Source: Paracoccus yeei ATCC BAA-599 (GTDB lineage Bacteria; Pseudomonadota; Alphaproteobacteria; Rhodobacterales; Rhodobacteraceae). Taken from it: 64,000 nucleotides of DNA. The position numbers and the translations under genes were made by a program. Positions 33,538 through 42,406 of the stretch are shown piece by piece (positions within the stretch are counted from its first letter, which is position 1; each line of letters opens with the position of its first letter). Under the pieces are notes generated by a model. The model saw nothing but the letters and a program-made list of their open reading frames with translations. It made no database searches and was not told where the DNA came from. The stretch lies in NCBI RefSeq assembly GCF_000622145.1, contig NZ_JHWH01000008.1, forward strand, positions 124,001 through 188,000, read 5' to 3'.

Positions 33538-34508
33538 GGCGCGCGATCCTCGGTCAGGACGGTCCGGCCATCGGGATCGGTCACGGTGATCCTGTCGCCG
33601 ATCGTGATGGCGGTCAGGTCCTGGCCCAGCAGCACGGCCCCGTCGAAGCCGGCCCTGGCCTCGGCGACGATGGCCGCGCCGATCTGCTCGCGCGTCATGC
33701 CCGGCGCCCCGCGCGAGACGATATGCGAAAACACCGCCACGCGCGGCTTGGCCAGGGCAAAGATCCGGCCGGCTTCCTCGGGCGTGGTATGATGGTCCAG
33801 GACGCCCTGATAGCTGGGAAACTTCCGGATCATCGACGGGTCGATATAGGCGACCTCATGGACCAGCAGGTCGGCGCCCCGGGCGGCCTCTGCCACGCGC
33901 GTGTCATAGCGGGTGTCGCCCGAGATGACGACGGATTTGCCGTCATGGTCGATCCGATAGCCATAGGCAGGCTTGATCCTGGGGCCGTGGTTCACCTCGA
34001 AGGCGGTGACGGTGACGCCGTTCCTGTCATAGACCGGGCCGGGGCCGATGTCGTGGGCGTCGAACTCCAGCCCTTCGGGGCCGATCTGCTCGTCCTCGAT
34101 GCGGATGCGGCGATCCTCGGAAAAGGCGGCCGCCAGATGCGCGGCCATGTCCCGCGTGCCTTGCGGACCATAAAGCACAAAGGGCGTCTTGCGATTGCCG
34201 AAGGGCGTCGGCGTCCAGCCGGTCAGCCAGACGTCCGGCAGGCCGACGACATGGTCGGAATGCATGTGGGTGATGAAATGCGCGGTGATCGCGCTGAGCG
34301 GCACGTCGATCTGGGTCAGGCGGATGGTCGCGCCCCGACCCATGTCGAACAAGAGCTTTTCCGACCCCGCCTCGACCAGCGTAGACTGGCTGAAGCGGTC
34401 GGGGCTGGGCAGGGGGCTGCCCGTGCCAAGCAGGGTGACGCGGATGTCGCCGGCCTGCGCGGGGATGGCCGCGGCCAGCAGGATGGCGGTCGCAAGGCGT
34501 TTCAGCAT
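33534..34508 (-). CDS. exported metallo-beta-lactamase-fold hydrolase
   Basis: 324 residues with a signal peptide (1-19, cleavage after AQA). The zinc motif HMHSDH is at 81-86, with further ligands in GDTRYD and DHHTTPEEAG; the arrangement is that of the RNase Z/arylsulfatase-like subgroup. Its location in the periplasm rules out tRNA processing. In this operon it may release hydroxycinnamates from esters before uptake by the adjacent MFS carrier. That role is inference, but export plus hydrolase plus carrier is a coherent set. Confidence 0.88.
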   Translation of the reverse strand: MLKRLATAILLAAAIPAQAGDIRVTLLGTGSPLPSPDRFSQSTLVEAGSEKLLFDMGRGATIRLTQIDVPLSAITAHFITHMHSDHVVGLPDVWLTGWTPTPFGNRKTPFVLYGPQGTRDMAAHLAAAFSEDRRIRIEDEQIGPEGLEFDAHDIGPGPVYDRNGVTVTAFEVNHGPRIKPAYGYRIDHDGKSVVISGDTRYDTRVAEAARGADLLVHEVAYIDPSMIRKFPSYQGVLDHHTTPEEAGRIFALAKPRVAVFSHIVSRGAPGMTREQIGAAIVAEARAGFDGAVLLGQDLTAITIGDRITVTDPDGRTVLTEDRAP

Positions 34509-34533
34509 GATGTGTCTCCGTATCCCGAAAGGC

Positions 34534-35742
34534 TCAGGCCGGAACGGGCGCGGCGCGGCGGCGCATCAGCAGCAGCACCGTGGTCAGGCCGGCGGCCAGC
34601 GTGATCGGCACCAGCGCCATCATCACGTCCGAAGGCGTGAAGCCTGCCGTGACCAGCGCCCCGGCCAGAAGCGGCCCGGCGATGGACCCCAGCCGCCCGA
34701 CCGCGACGGCGGTGCCGACGCCGGTGCCGCGGATCTCGAACGGATAGCATTGCGGCGCGATGCCATAGAGGATGGCCTGCACGCACAGGATCGCGCCCCC
34801 GACCAGCGCGCCGCCCAGCAGCATCAGCGCCAGGTTCGCGGGCAGCATCGCCAGCATCAGAAGGGCCGCGGCGGCGGCGGCAAAGCACAGTGCCACCGGC
34901 GCCAGGGGCCGGGCGCGATCCAGCATCCGCCCGCCGATCAGGCTGCCGATGACGCCGCCGATGTTGAACAGGATCTGCACGGTCGAGGCCTCGGACCGTT
35001 CCAGCCCGCGCGACACCAGAAGCTGCGGCATCCAGTTCAGCAGCAGATAGACGACCAGCAGCCCCAGGAAGAACGACAGCCACAGCGCCGCCGTGGTCGC
35101 CAGCGTGCCCGGCGCAAAGACCTGCGACAGCGCGCCCCCGGCCGATTTCACCTGCGCCCTGACCACCGCAAGCGGCGGCAGCAGGAAATGCACGAAGGGC
35201 ACCAGGATCAGCGGCAGGATGCCACCGATCAGGAAGATCGGATGCCAGTCGCCGCCGTGCAGGCCCAGCATCGACACGCCGCTGGCGATGGCGCCGCCCA
35301 GCGGGATGCCGGCATACATGATCGAGACCGCCTTGCCGCGATTGGCGGGATCGGTGGATTCCGCGGCGATGTTGACCAGGTTCGGCAGCGCCCCGCCCAG
35401 GCCCACGCCGGTCAGGAAGCGCATGACCACGAGCTGCTCGAAGGTCGCCGTATAGGCGGTGGCGATGGAAAAGACGCCGAAGGCCACCAGCGCGATCACC
35501 AGCCCCGTGCGGCGGCCCCAGGCGTCGGCGATGCGACCGCCGGCCAGCGCGCCGAAGATCAGCCCGAAGGTGGCCGCGGAAAAGAACAGCCCGATCTGCT
35601 GCGGCGTCAGGCCGAAGGCGGGGGCCAGCTTGGGCACGGCGACGCCGGCGGCCTGCAGGTCGAAGCCCTCGATGACGGCGGCCAGAAAGGCAAGCGTCAG
35701 CGCCCGCCCCCCGCCGTGGCGGTGGTCGTTGATGGTCTTCAT
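34534..35742 (-). CDS. MFS transporter, aromatic acid:H+ symporter type
   Basis: 402 residues with 12 predicted membrane spans. The N-terminal EGFDLQAAGVAVPKLAPAFG and the loop 2-3 motif GGRIADAWGRRTG are typical of the AAHS family that imports 4-hydroxybenzoate, protocatechuate or phenylpropanoids. It lies between marR (52 nt upstream) and the exported hydrolase (25 nt downstream), so it very likely imports hydroxycinnamates. Confidence 0.92.
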   Translation of the reverse strand: MKTINDHRHGGGRALTLAFLAAVIEGFDLQAAGVAVPKLAPAFGLTPQQIGLFFSAATFGLIFGALAGGRIADAWGRRTGLVIALVAFGVFSIATAYTATFEQLVVMRFLTGVGLGGALPNLVNIAAESTDPANRGKAVSIMYAGIPLGGAIASGVSMLGLHGGDWHPIFLIGGILPLILVPFVHFLLPPLAVVRAQVKSAGGALSQVFAPGTLATTAALWLSFFLGLLVVYLLLNWMPQLLVSRGLERSEASTVQILFNIGGVIGSLIGGRMLDRARPLAPVALCFAAAAAALLMLAMLPANLALMLLGGALVGGAILCVQAILYGIAPQCYPFEIRGTGVGTAVAVGRLGSIAGPLLAGALVTAGFTPSDVMMALVPITLAAGLTTVLLLMRRRAAPVPA

Positions 35743-35794
35743 GGTTTCCTCCCTTGGGCGGGGCCTCTTCTCCCCGCGGATGTTGCGGCGGGGC

Positions 35795-36271
35795 CTAGCC
35801 TTCGCCGTCCTCTCTCCAGATGATCGCCAGCATGCGGCGCAACTCGTCGCGCTCTGCCAGGGTCAGGCCGGCCAGCATCCGATCCTCATGCGCGCGGATC
35901 AGGCCCAGCATGCGCTGCGCCTCCTCGCGGCCCTTGGCGGTCGGGAACAGGCGCTGGACGCGATTGTCCTCGGGATCGGCCTCGCGCAGGAACAGGCCGC
36001 GCGATTCCAGTTCGGCCAGAACCGCCACGATGTTGGCGCGCTGCATGCGCAGGCTGCGGCAGATCTCGGCCGCGCTGACGCCGGGCCGTTCCGTGATGGT
36101 CAAAAGCACGCTCATCGACACGGTGCGCAGGCCCGCCGCCTCAAGCGCGGCATTGGCGCCATGCAGGTCCCAGGCCGAAGCGCGCTTGAGGTGATAGCCG
36201 ATCAGGTCGCGCAGTTGCAGGGGCGATTCGGCGCCGGTTTCTTGGGCTTTCTTCAAGAATTCTCCGGGCAT
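35795..36271 (-). CDS. MarR family regulator of the hydroxycinnamate locus
   Basis: 158 residues. Winged helix at about 50-115 (SAAEICRSLRMQRANIVAVL, wing DPEDNRVQRLF). It is divergent from vdh-ech-fcs and first in the leftward arm, like FerR/HcaR/CouR-type repressors that are released by hydroxycinnamoyl-CoA. The 139-bp intergenic region contains a perfect GCTATG-TTT-CATAGC operator (36336-36350). It probably represses both arms. Confidence 0.92.
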   Translation of the reverse strand: MPGEFLKKAQETGAESPLQLRDLIGYHLKRASAWDLHGANAALEAAGLRTVSMSVLLTITERPGVSAAEICRSLRMQRANIVAVLAELESRGLFLREADPEDNRVQRLFPTAKGREEAQRMLGLIRAHEDRMLAGLTLAERDELRRMLAIIWREDGEG

Positions 36272-36312
36272 GGCTGCCTCCGTAGGGTGCCTTCGATGGA
36301 GATGAAAATAAT

Positions 36313-36350
36313 GCTATGCAATATAACAGTCAATCGCTATGTTTCATAGC
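36313..36350. promoter_or_regulatory. MarR operator, inverted repeat plus half site
   Basis: GCTATG (36336-36341), TTT, CATAGC (36345-36350) is a perfect 6+3+6 palindrome. Another GCTATG stands at 36313-36318, one half site 23 bp upstream in an AT-rich stretch with a poorer partner (ATATAACA). The pair lies between the divergent marR and vdh starts, an ideal place to repress both promoters. No textbook sigma-70 hexamers are clear. Confidence 0.6.
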
Positions 36351-36410
36351 AGTTAGCCCGGGGCGCGATTCGGTTCACGATGCGGGCAAACCCTTTTAGG
36401 GAGGAAAAGC

Positions 36411-37862
36411 ATGAGCTTCGTCAGCATGAAAATCGCGGGTGCCGAGCGTGTCGCATCCGACGGGCGCACGTTCCGCCGCCTGAACCCGGTCACCGGCGCG
36501 GTGGCCAGCGAGGCGCCCGCCGCCAGCGTGGCGGACGCCAATGCCGCCGCCGATGCCGCGGCCGCCGCCTTTCCGGCCTGGGCCGCACTTGGCCCCAATG
36601 CGCGGCGCGCGGTGCTGCTGAAGGCTGCCGACGCGCTGGCCGCCAGGGGCGATGCCTTTGTCACCGCCATGGCCGAGGAAACCGGCGCGACCGAGCCCTG
36701 GGCGCGTTTCAACGTCGCCATCGCCTCCTCGATGCTGCGCGAGGCCGCCGCCCTGACCACCCAGGTCGCGGGCGAAGTGATCCCCTCGGACAAGCCCGGC
36801 TGCATCTCGATGGGCGTACGGGAACCGGCGGGCGTCTGCCTGGGCATCGCGCCCTGGAACGCGCCGGTCATCCTGGGCGTGCGCGCCCTGGCGACGCCGC
36901 TTGCCTGCGGCAATGCGGTGGTCTTCAAGGCCAGCGAGATCTGCCCGCGCACGCACGGCCTGATCGTCGAGGCGCTGGATGAGGGCGGCCTGCCGCCCGG
37001 TCTGGTCAGCCTGGTCACCAACGCCCCCGAGGACGCGGGCGAGATCGTCGGCGCGCTGGTCGATCATCCCGCGATCCGCCGCATCAACTTCACCGGCTCG
37101 ACGAAGGTGGGCCGGATCATCGCCGAACGTGCCGCGCGGCAGCTGAAACCCGTGCTGCTGGAACTGGGCGGCAAGGCGCCGTTCCTGGTGCTGCGCGACG
37201 CCGACCTGGACGAGGCGGTCAAGGCCGCGATCTTTGGCGCCTTCTTCAACCAGGGCCAGATCTGCATGTCCACCGAGCGCATCATCCTGGCGCCCGAGAT
37301 CGCGGACGACTTCGTCGCCCGCTTCACCGCCCGCGCCGCCGCGTTGAAGGCCGGCGATCCGCGCGACGGCAAGGCGCCGCTGGGCGCCGTGGTCGATGCC
37401 CATACGGTCGAAAAGGTGACGGCGCTGATCGAGGACGCCCGCGCCAAGGGCGCTGAGATCCATTCGGCGGGCGCGGCCGAGGGCGTGCTGATGCCCGCCC
37501 AGGTCGTGGACCGCGTGACGCCCGAGATGCGCATCGCAACCGAGGAAAGCTTCGGCCCGGTCGTCGCCATCTTCCGCGCCGCGGACGAAGACGACATGAT
37601 CCGCATCGCCAACGACACCGAATACGGGCTGTCGGCGGCGGTGTTTTCGCGCGACGTGGCCCGCGCACTGACTGTGGTCGGCCGGATCAAGTCGGGCATC
37701 TGCCACATCAACGGCCCGACCGTCCATGACGAGGCGCAGATGCCCTTCGGCGGCACCAAGGCCTCGGGCTATGGCCGTTTCGGCGGCAAGGCCGGCATCG
37801 CCGAATTCACCGAACTGCGCTGGATCACCATCGAGACCCAGCCGGGCCACTACCCGCTGTAA
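36411..37862 (+). CDS. vdh: vanillin/aromatic aldehyde dehydrogenase
   Basis: 483 residues of the NAD(P)-dependent ALDH superfamily: PWN (Asn150), ELGGK (Glu251) and the nucleophile in QGQICMS (Cys285). It oxidises vanillin or 4-hydroxybenzaldehyde, the aldehyde released by Ech, to the benzoate. It is the first gene of the rightward arm, with ribosome site GGGAGGAAAAG before the ATG. Similar salicylaldehyde dehydrogenases are the main alternative; ech and fcs next to it favour vanillin. Confidence 0.92.
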   Translation: MSFVSMKIAGAERVASDGRTFRRLNPVTGAVASEAPAASVADANAAADAAAAAFPAWAALGPNARRAVLLKAADALAARGDAFVTAMAEETGATEPWARFNVAIASSMLREAAALTTQVAGEVIPSDKPGCISMGVREPAGVCLGIAPWNAPVILGVRALATPLACGNAVVFKASEICPRTHGLIVEALDEGGLPPGLVSLVTNAPEDAGEIVGALVDHPAIRRINFTGSTKVGRIIAERAARQLKPVLLELGGKAPFLVLRDADLDEAVKAAIFGAFFNQGQICMSTERIILAPEIADDFVARFTARAAALKAGDPRDGKAPLGAVVDAHTVEKVTALIEDARAKGAEIHSAGAAEGVLMPAQVVDRVTPEMRIATEESFGPVVAIFRAADEDDMIRIANDTEYGLSAAVFSRDVARALTVVGRIKSGICHINGPTVHDEAQMPFGGTKASGYGRFGGKAGIAEFTELRWITIETQPGHYPL

Positions 37863-37945
37863 ACCGCCTGTCGCATCCCCGCCGCGACGCCCGCGCCGAA
37901 CCCTCGGCGCGGCCCGGCACCGCACATCCCGAAAGGAACCCCAAA

Positions 37946-38773
37946 ATGGCAAACGATCACGACACCGTCGCCTATGACGTGCAGGACGGCATCGCCTGGC
38001 TGCGCTTCAACCGCCCCGACAAGCGCAACGCCATGTCCCCCACCCTGAACCGCGCCATGATGGAGGCGCTGGACGAACTGGAATTCCGCGACGACGTGGG
38101 CGTTCTGGTGCTGACCGGCGAAGGCCCGGCCTGGACCGCCGGCATGGACCTCAAGGAATATTTCCGCGAGACCGAGGCGGATGGCCTGAAAGGCACCCGC
38201 AAGGCGCAGCGCGAATCCTATGGCTGGTGGCGTCGGCTGCGCTGGTACCAGAAGCCGACCATCGCCATGGTGAACGGCTGGTGCTTCGGCGGCGGTTATG
38301 GTCCGCTGTTCGCCTGCGACCTGGCCTTTGCGGCGGATGAGGCAAAGTTCGGCCTGTCGGAAATCAACTGGGGCATCCTGCCCGGCGGCGGCGCGACCAA
38401 GGTGGCGGTGGAACTGCTGCCCTTCCGCAAGGCCATGTATCACGCCATGCTGGGCGAGCCGATCGACGGCCAGACAGCCGCCGACTGGGGGCTGGTCAAC
38501 GAATCCCTGCCGCTGGCGCAACTGAAGGACCGCGTGACCGAGGTTGCCCGCAAGCTGCTGGAGAAGAACCCCGTCGCGCTGAAGGCCACCAAGGATGCCG
38601 TGCGCCGCGTCGGCCTGATGACCTATGACGAGGCCGAGGATTACCTGGTTCGCGCCCAGGAGGCCGCGAACAGCTACGACAACGAAGGCCGCAAGGAAGG
38701 CATCCGCCAGTTCATCGACGAGAAATCCTACAAGCCCGGCCTGGGCGCCTATGACAAGAGCCGGCAGGGCTGA
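37946..38773 (+). CDS. ech: hydroxycinnamoyl-CoA hydratase-lyase
   Basis: 275 residues, crotonase fold. The HCHL-type signature is NGWCFGGGYGP (110-120) with catalytic Glu139 (FGLSEINWGI); Tyr233 (EDYL) is a likely counterpart of the second HCHL active-site residue. Long aromatic-rich blocks such as ESYGWWRRLRWYQKP are typical of HCHL and not of ordinary enoyl-CoA hydratases. It hydrates feruloyl- or coumaroyl-CoA and splits it to the aldehyde plus acetyl-CoA. It lies 83 nt after vdh and 23 nt before fcs. Confidence 0.95.
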   Translation: MANDHDTVAYDVQDGIAWLRFNRPDKRNAMSPTLNRAMMEALDELEFRDDVGVLVLTGEGPAWTAGMDLKEYFRETEADGLKGTRKAQRESYGWWRRLRWYQKPTIAMVNGWCFGGGYGPLFACDLAFAADEAKFGLSEINWGILPGGGATKVAVELLPFRKAMYHAMLGEPIDGQTAADWGLVNESLPLAQLKDRVTEVARKLLEKNPVALKATKDAVRRVGLMTYDEAEDYLVRAQEAANSYDNEGRKEGIRQFIDEKSYKPGLGAYDKSRQG

Positions 38774-38796
38774 GACCGGGCAGGGAGGAGGACACC

Positions 38797-40284
38797 ATGC
38801 TCGATTTCATCTCGCCGGACCCGGTCGCGCTGCACGCGCGGCTGCGGCCCGAGGCGCTGGCCGCCGTCGATCTGGCGACCGACCGGCGCTGGCGCTATCG
38901 CGATCTCGACTGCGACATCCAGCGCGCCGTCGCGGTCCTGACCAAGGGCGGCGTCACCCGGGGCGACCGGGTGGCGGCGCTGGCCCGCAACAGCGTGCAT
39001 CAGGTCATCCTGCAGCAGGCGCTGATGCGCATCGGCGCGATCTTCGTGCCGCTGAACTGGCGGCTGTCGCTGCCGGAACTGGGGCGGCTGATGCTGGACT
39101 GCATGCCGCGCCTGCTGGTTTCGGATCAGGAGACGCCCGAGCTGTCGCCGGGCTGTTCGGCGATGACCATGCAGGACTTCGCCGCCGCCGTGGACGCGGC
39201 AGGTCCCGCGCCGCGCTGTCCGCCGCATTCGGGCATGGATTGCTGCATCATCCTTTACACCTCGGGCACGTCCGGGACGCCCAAGGGGGCGATGCTGACC
39301 TCGCAGTTCCTGCTGGCGACGGCGGTGAACTTCAACGTGCTGGGCGAGGTCGATACCGGGGCGATATTCCTGTGCGACAGCCCGATGTTCCATGTCATCG
39401 GCATCGTCACCCAGATCTGGCCGCCGCTGTTGCGCGGCGGCAAGATCCTGGTTTCTCCCGGCTTCGACCCTGAGCGCACCAACGACCGGCTGGGCGACGC
39501 AGAATTCGGCGTCACGCATTACTTCTGCGTCCCGCAGATGGCCGAGGCGCTGCGCCATGCCCCGAACTTTGCCCCCGACCGCTGGACCAGCCTCAAGGCG
39601 CTGTTCACCGGCGGCGCGCCGAACCCGCCCGCGCATATCCGCTGGTGGCTGGACCAGGGCGTGCGCATGGTTGACGGTTATGGCATGACCGAGACGGGGA
39701 CCACGCTGGGCATGCCGCTGAACCCCGACCTGATCCGCGACAAGGCTGGCGCGGTCGGGTTGCCGGGTCCGCTGACCGCGGTGCGGCTGGTCGACGAGCA
39801 GGACCGCGACGTGCCGGACGGCACGGCGGGCGAGGTTCTGGTCTTTGGCCTGAACGTCATCCCCGGCTACTGGAACCGCCCCGAGGAACGCGACCGCGCC
39901 TTTACCGCCGACGGCTGGATCAGGACCGGCGACATCGGCATCCGCGACGGCGACGGGTTCATCAGCATCGCGGATCGCAAGAAGGACATGTTCATCTCGG
40001 GCGGCGAGAACGTCTATCCGGTCGAGGTCGAGGCCGCGCTGGTCGAACATGCCGCCGTGCGCGAGGTGGCGGTGATCGGCATTCCCGACGACCGCTGGGG
40101 CGAGGTCGGCTGCGCCTTCATCGTGCCCGCGCAGGGCGCGAACCCGGCGCCCGAGGAACTGGCCCTGCATTGCCAGCGCCTGATCGCCCGCTACAAGGTG
40201 CCCAAGGAATTCCGCGTCGTGGACAGCCTGCCCCGCACCGGATCGGGCAAGGTGATGAAGCACGTGCTGAAACAGGGCCTCTGA
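38797..40284 (+). CDS. fcs: feruloyl/hydroxycinnamoyl-CoA synthetase
   Basis: 495 residues of the AMP-forming acyl-CoA synthetases. P-loop YTSGTSGTPKG (154-164), adenine motif DGYGMTETG, hinge TGDIGIRDGDG and the C-terminal catalytic lysine in RTGSGKVMK. The ribosome site is strong (GGGAGGAGG). With ech and vdh it makes the CoA-dependent, non-beta-oxidative ferulate route: acid to CoA ester, to aldehyde, to benzoate. It is the last gene of the rightward arm. Exact side-chain preference is not readable. Confidence 0.93.
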   Translation: MLDFISPDPVALHARLRPEALAAVDLATDRRWRYRDLDCDIQRAVAVLTKGGVTRGDRVAALARNSVHQVILQQALMRIGAIFVPLNWRLSLPELGRLMLDCMPRLLVSDQETPELSPGCSAMTMQDFAAAVDAAGPAPRCPPHSGMDCCIILYTSGTSGTPKGAMLTSQFLLATAVNFNVLGEVDTGAIFLCDSPMFHVIGIVTQIWPPLLRGGKILVSPGFDPERTNDRLGDAEFGVTHYFCVPQMAEALRHAPNFAPDRWTSLKALFTGGAPNPPAHIRWWLDQGVRMVDGYGMTETGTTLGMPLNPDLIRDKAGAVGLPGPLTAVRLVDEQDRDVPDGTAGEVLVFGLNVIPGYWNRPEERDRAFTADGWIRTGDIGIRDGDGFISIADRKKDMFISGGENVYPVEVEAALVEHAAVREVAVIGIPDDRWGEVGCAFIVPAQGANPAPEELALHCQRLIARYKVPKEFRVVDSLPRTGSGKVMKHVLKQGL

Positions 40285-40885
40285 CGGCCCTGCGCAATGC
40301 GCCGAGGCGGTGACGGATCGCCCCGGCGCATTGCGTTGAAAGACGACCCCACGGCGGTTCCGGCGATATGTCGGGACCGCGCAACTGCTTTTTGGGACGC
40401 GCGGCGTCGACCGGCGACATTCACGCCGAGAGTCGGTCTGACTGTACCGATTGGCTGCGCTGCGGGCCTGTGGGCCGGCTTCCCCTTGATGGACAGCGCC
40501 ACATCGAGTTCGGCCAGCCGTGATGCGAACGCGCGTCGATGGCGTGGGTATCGAGAAATCCTCCTGTTGTTTCTTTCGGGAAGGTGGCTGAGCTCGTTTG
40601 CCCGGAGGGTGGCGGAGCGCCGTTGACCGCGCGCAGGACGTTGTGCTGGTCCTCGCCTTCTGATCCGTCTTTCCGGAAGATGCCGGAACGGCGGGATAGT
40701 TGTAAAGAGATTAAGTTTTTTACAAGCCCGACAATCAAAATAATATATAATAAAAATCAATACTTTAATCTAAAATACCCAAAGAGGTACATTCAAAGAA
40801 AACGGACTTGTTGACAACATGAGCGGTAATGTGCATGGTTCCCTCCATTGCTTGGCAGGAGGGCCGGGCTGCTTTGGAGGTTTCA
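40285..40885. other. 600-bp gap: GC-rich degenerate part, then AT-rich promoter part
   Basis: No gene is supported here. Bases 40285-40660 have mixed short frames in all phases, with no clear codon pattern; they may be a decayed mobile element, but I recognise no transposase. Bases 40690-40820 are sharply AT-rich, unlike anything else nearby, and include TATAAT at 40746-40751 without a well-spaced -35. The TGTTG-A-CAACA palindrome (40809-40819) and the tctC ribosome site TTTGGAGG (40873-40880) lie at the right end. Confidence 0.5.
40809..40819 (+). promoter_or_regulatory. candidate operator of the TTT/threonate operon
   Basis: TGTTG-A-CAACA is a perfect 11-bp palindrome, 66 nt upstream of the tctC start at the edge of the AT-rich block; it also contains the -35-like TTGACA. 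The GntR regulator encoded at the end of this operon (44936-45655) is the likely ligand. TTGACA also appears on both strands in the 49108-49447 region that controls the partner operons. Confidence 0.4.
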
Positions 40886-41857
40886 ATGAACAAGCTGACC
40901 CAAGGGGTCGCCATCGCGGCGGCAACGTTTGCTCTTGCCGCATCGGCTCAGGCCGACGACTACCCCAGCCGGCCGGTCGAGGTCATCGTGCCCTATGCGG
41001 CCGGTGGCGGCACCGACCTTTCCGTGCGCATCATGGCCGAAACCCTGCAGAAATATCTGCCGAACTCCACCGTCGTGGTGCGGAACGTGCCGGGTGGCGG
41101 CGGGTCCATCGGCACCGGCCAGGCGCTGAGTGCTCCTGCCGACGGCTACACGCTGGGTACGGGCGCGCAGGGGCCCATCGCGTTGCTGCCGCACTATGGC
41201 TCGACCACCTATACCCTGGACGATGTCGACTTCATCGCCATGATGGGCCGCAACCTCAAGGTCGTGATGGCCTGCAAGGGCGCGCCCTTCTCGACGTTCG
41301 AGGAATTCATCGACCATGCCAAGGCCAACCCGGGCGCGACGCTTGTCGGCAACTCGGGGGCGGGTGGCGCCGACCACCTGGCGATCGAGGCCTTCGGCAA
41401 GATCTCTGGCACCAGCTATGAGCCGGTCCCCTTCGGCGGCGCGTCCGAGGCGCTGACCGCCTGCGCCGGCGGCCATATCGACGCCGTGACCTCAACGCCC
41501 GCCGAGGCCAAGCCGCATGTCGAATCCGGCGCGATGAAGCCGCTGTTCATCATGGAAGCCAAGCGGATCGACACCTTCCCCGATGTGCCGACCGCCGTCG
41601 AGAAGGGCGTCGATTTCACCTGGTCGTCGTGGAAGGGCATCATCGCGCCCAAGGGCCTGCCCGATGACGTGCGCGCCACGCTGGCGGGCGCGCTGGAAAA
41701 GACCTTCCAGGACCCCGATTTCGTCAAGAAGATAGATGAGATGGGCGAGTTCGTCGATTACCGCGACGGCGCCGGCTATTCCGAACTGGCCCATGCCGAC
41801 AGCGCGATGGCCGAAGGCGTCATCCGCGATCTCGGCATGTACGGGATGAACAAGTAA
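40886..41857 (+). CDS. tctC: tripartite tricarboxylate transporter (TTT) binding protein TctC
   Basis: 323 residues from the ATG at 40886, which has TTTGGAGG before it; an in-frame ATG 57 nt upstream lacks the signal-peptide start. Signal peptide 1-23 (AASAQA). The mature protein is a Bug/TctC-type receptor (YPSRPVEVIVPYAAGGGTD, then GGGSIGTGQAL). It captures a carboxylate in the periplasm for TctAB. The kinase gene in the same operon suggests threonate or another four-carbon sugar acid as ligand. Confidence 0.93.
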   Translation: MNKLTQGVAIAAATFALAASAQADDYPSRPVEVIVPYAAGGGTDLSVRIMAETLQKYLPNSTVVVRNVPGGGGSIGTGQALSAPADGYTLGTGAQGPIALLPHYGSTTYTLDDVDFIAMMGRNLKVVMACKGAPFSTFEEFIDHAKANPGATLVGNSGAGGADHLAIEAFGKISGTSYEPVPFGGASEALTACAGGHIDAVTSTPAEAKPHVESGAMKPLFIMEAKRIDTFPDVPTAVEKGVDFTWSSWKGIIAPKGLPDDVRATLAGALEKTFQDPDFVKKIDEMGEFVDYRDGAGYSELAHADSAMAEGVIRDLGMYGMNK

Positions 41858-41920
41858 CCGCCGTCGCGCCGGCGCGTGGCCCGGCGCGGCCATCCACCTG
41901 CATTCCACACAAGGCATCCC

Positions 41921-42406
41921 ATGACGCGCAGTCAGATTCTTCTTCGCAATCAGGACGTGCTGGCGGGCCTGCTGTTCCTGGTCATCGCCGGGATCGTCGC
42001 CTGGGGTGCGCATCACCTGCCGATGGGCAGCGGCGTCCGCATGGGGCCGGGAATGTTCCCGATGATCCTGTGCGGCCTGCTGGCCTTTCTGGGCCTGCTG
42101 ACCCTGGTCGAAGGGCTTCGCAGCGCCACGCCCGAAAACGCCACCGCGCCGCTGGCCTGGGGCCGGATGCTGGTCATCTGCGGCTCGGGCGTGTTCTTCG
42201 CGCTGACGCTGGCGCCGCTGGGCCTGCCAGCGGCGATCTTCGGCACGGTGCTGATCGCCGCCTCGGCCAGCCGCCAGTTCCGCCTGGTGCCCGGGCTTGG
42301 CCTTGCCGCCCTGGCCGCCGTCGTCGGCTGGCTGATCTTTGCCGAGGCGCTGGGCCTGCCGTTCCGGCTGGTGGGGCCCTGGCTGCAGTTCGGGGGTGCG
42401 GCATGA
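41921..42406 (+). CDS. tctB: TTT transporter small membrane subunit TctB
   Basis: 161 residues from the ATG at 41921, with four hydrophobic spans (about 13-32, 44-64, 78-100 and 115-140). TctB proteins are poorly conserved; the identification rests on size, topology and position between tctC and tctA. The stop overlaps the tctA start by four bases. It is 63 nt after tctC. Confidence 0.9.
   Translation: MTRSQILLRNQDVLAGLLFLVIAGIVAWGAHHLPMGSGVRMGPGMFPMILCGLLAFLGLLTLVEGLRSATPENATAPLAWGRMLVICGSGVFFALTLAPLGLPAAIFGTVLIAASASRQFRLVPGLGLAALAAVVGWLIFAEALGLPFRLVGPWLQFGGAA

Noticed and set aside
40421..40738. Possible transposase remnant on the minus strand
   Set aside because: Some protein-like stretches, but no DDE or other motif and no terminal repeats that I can see; left as unresolved gap.
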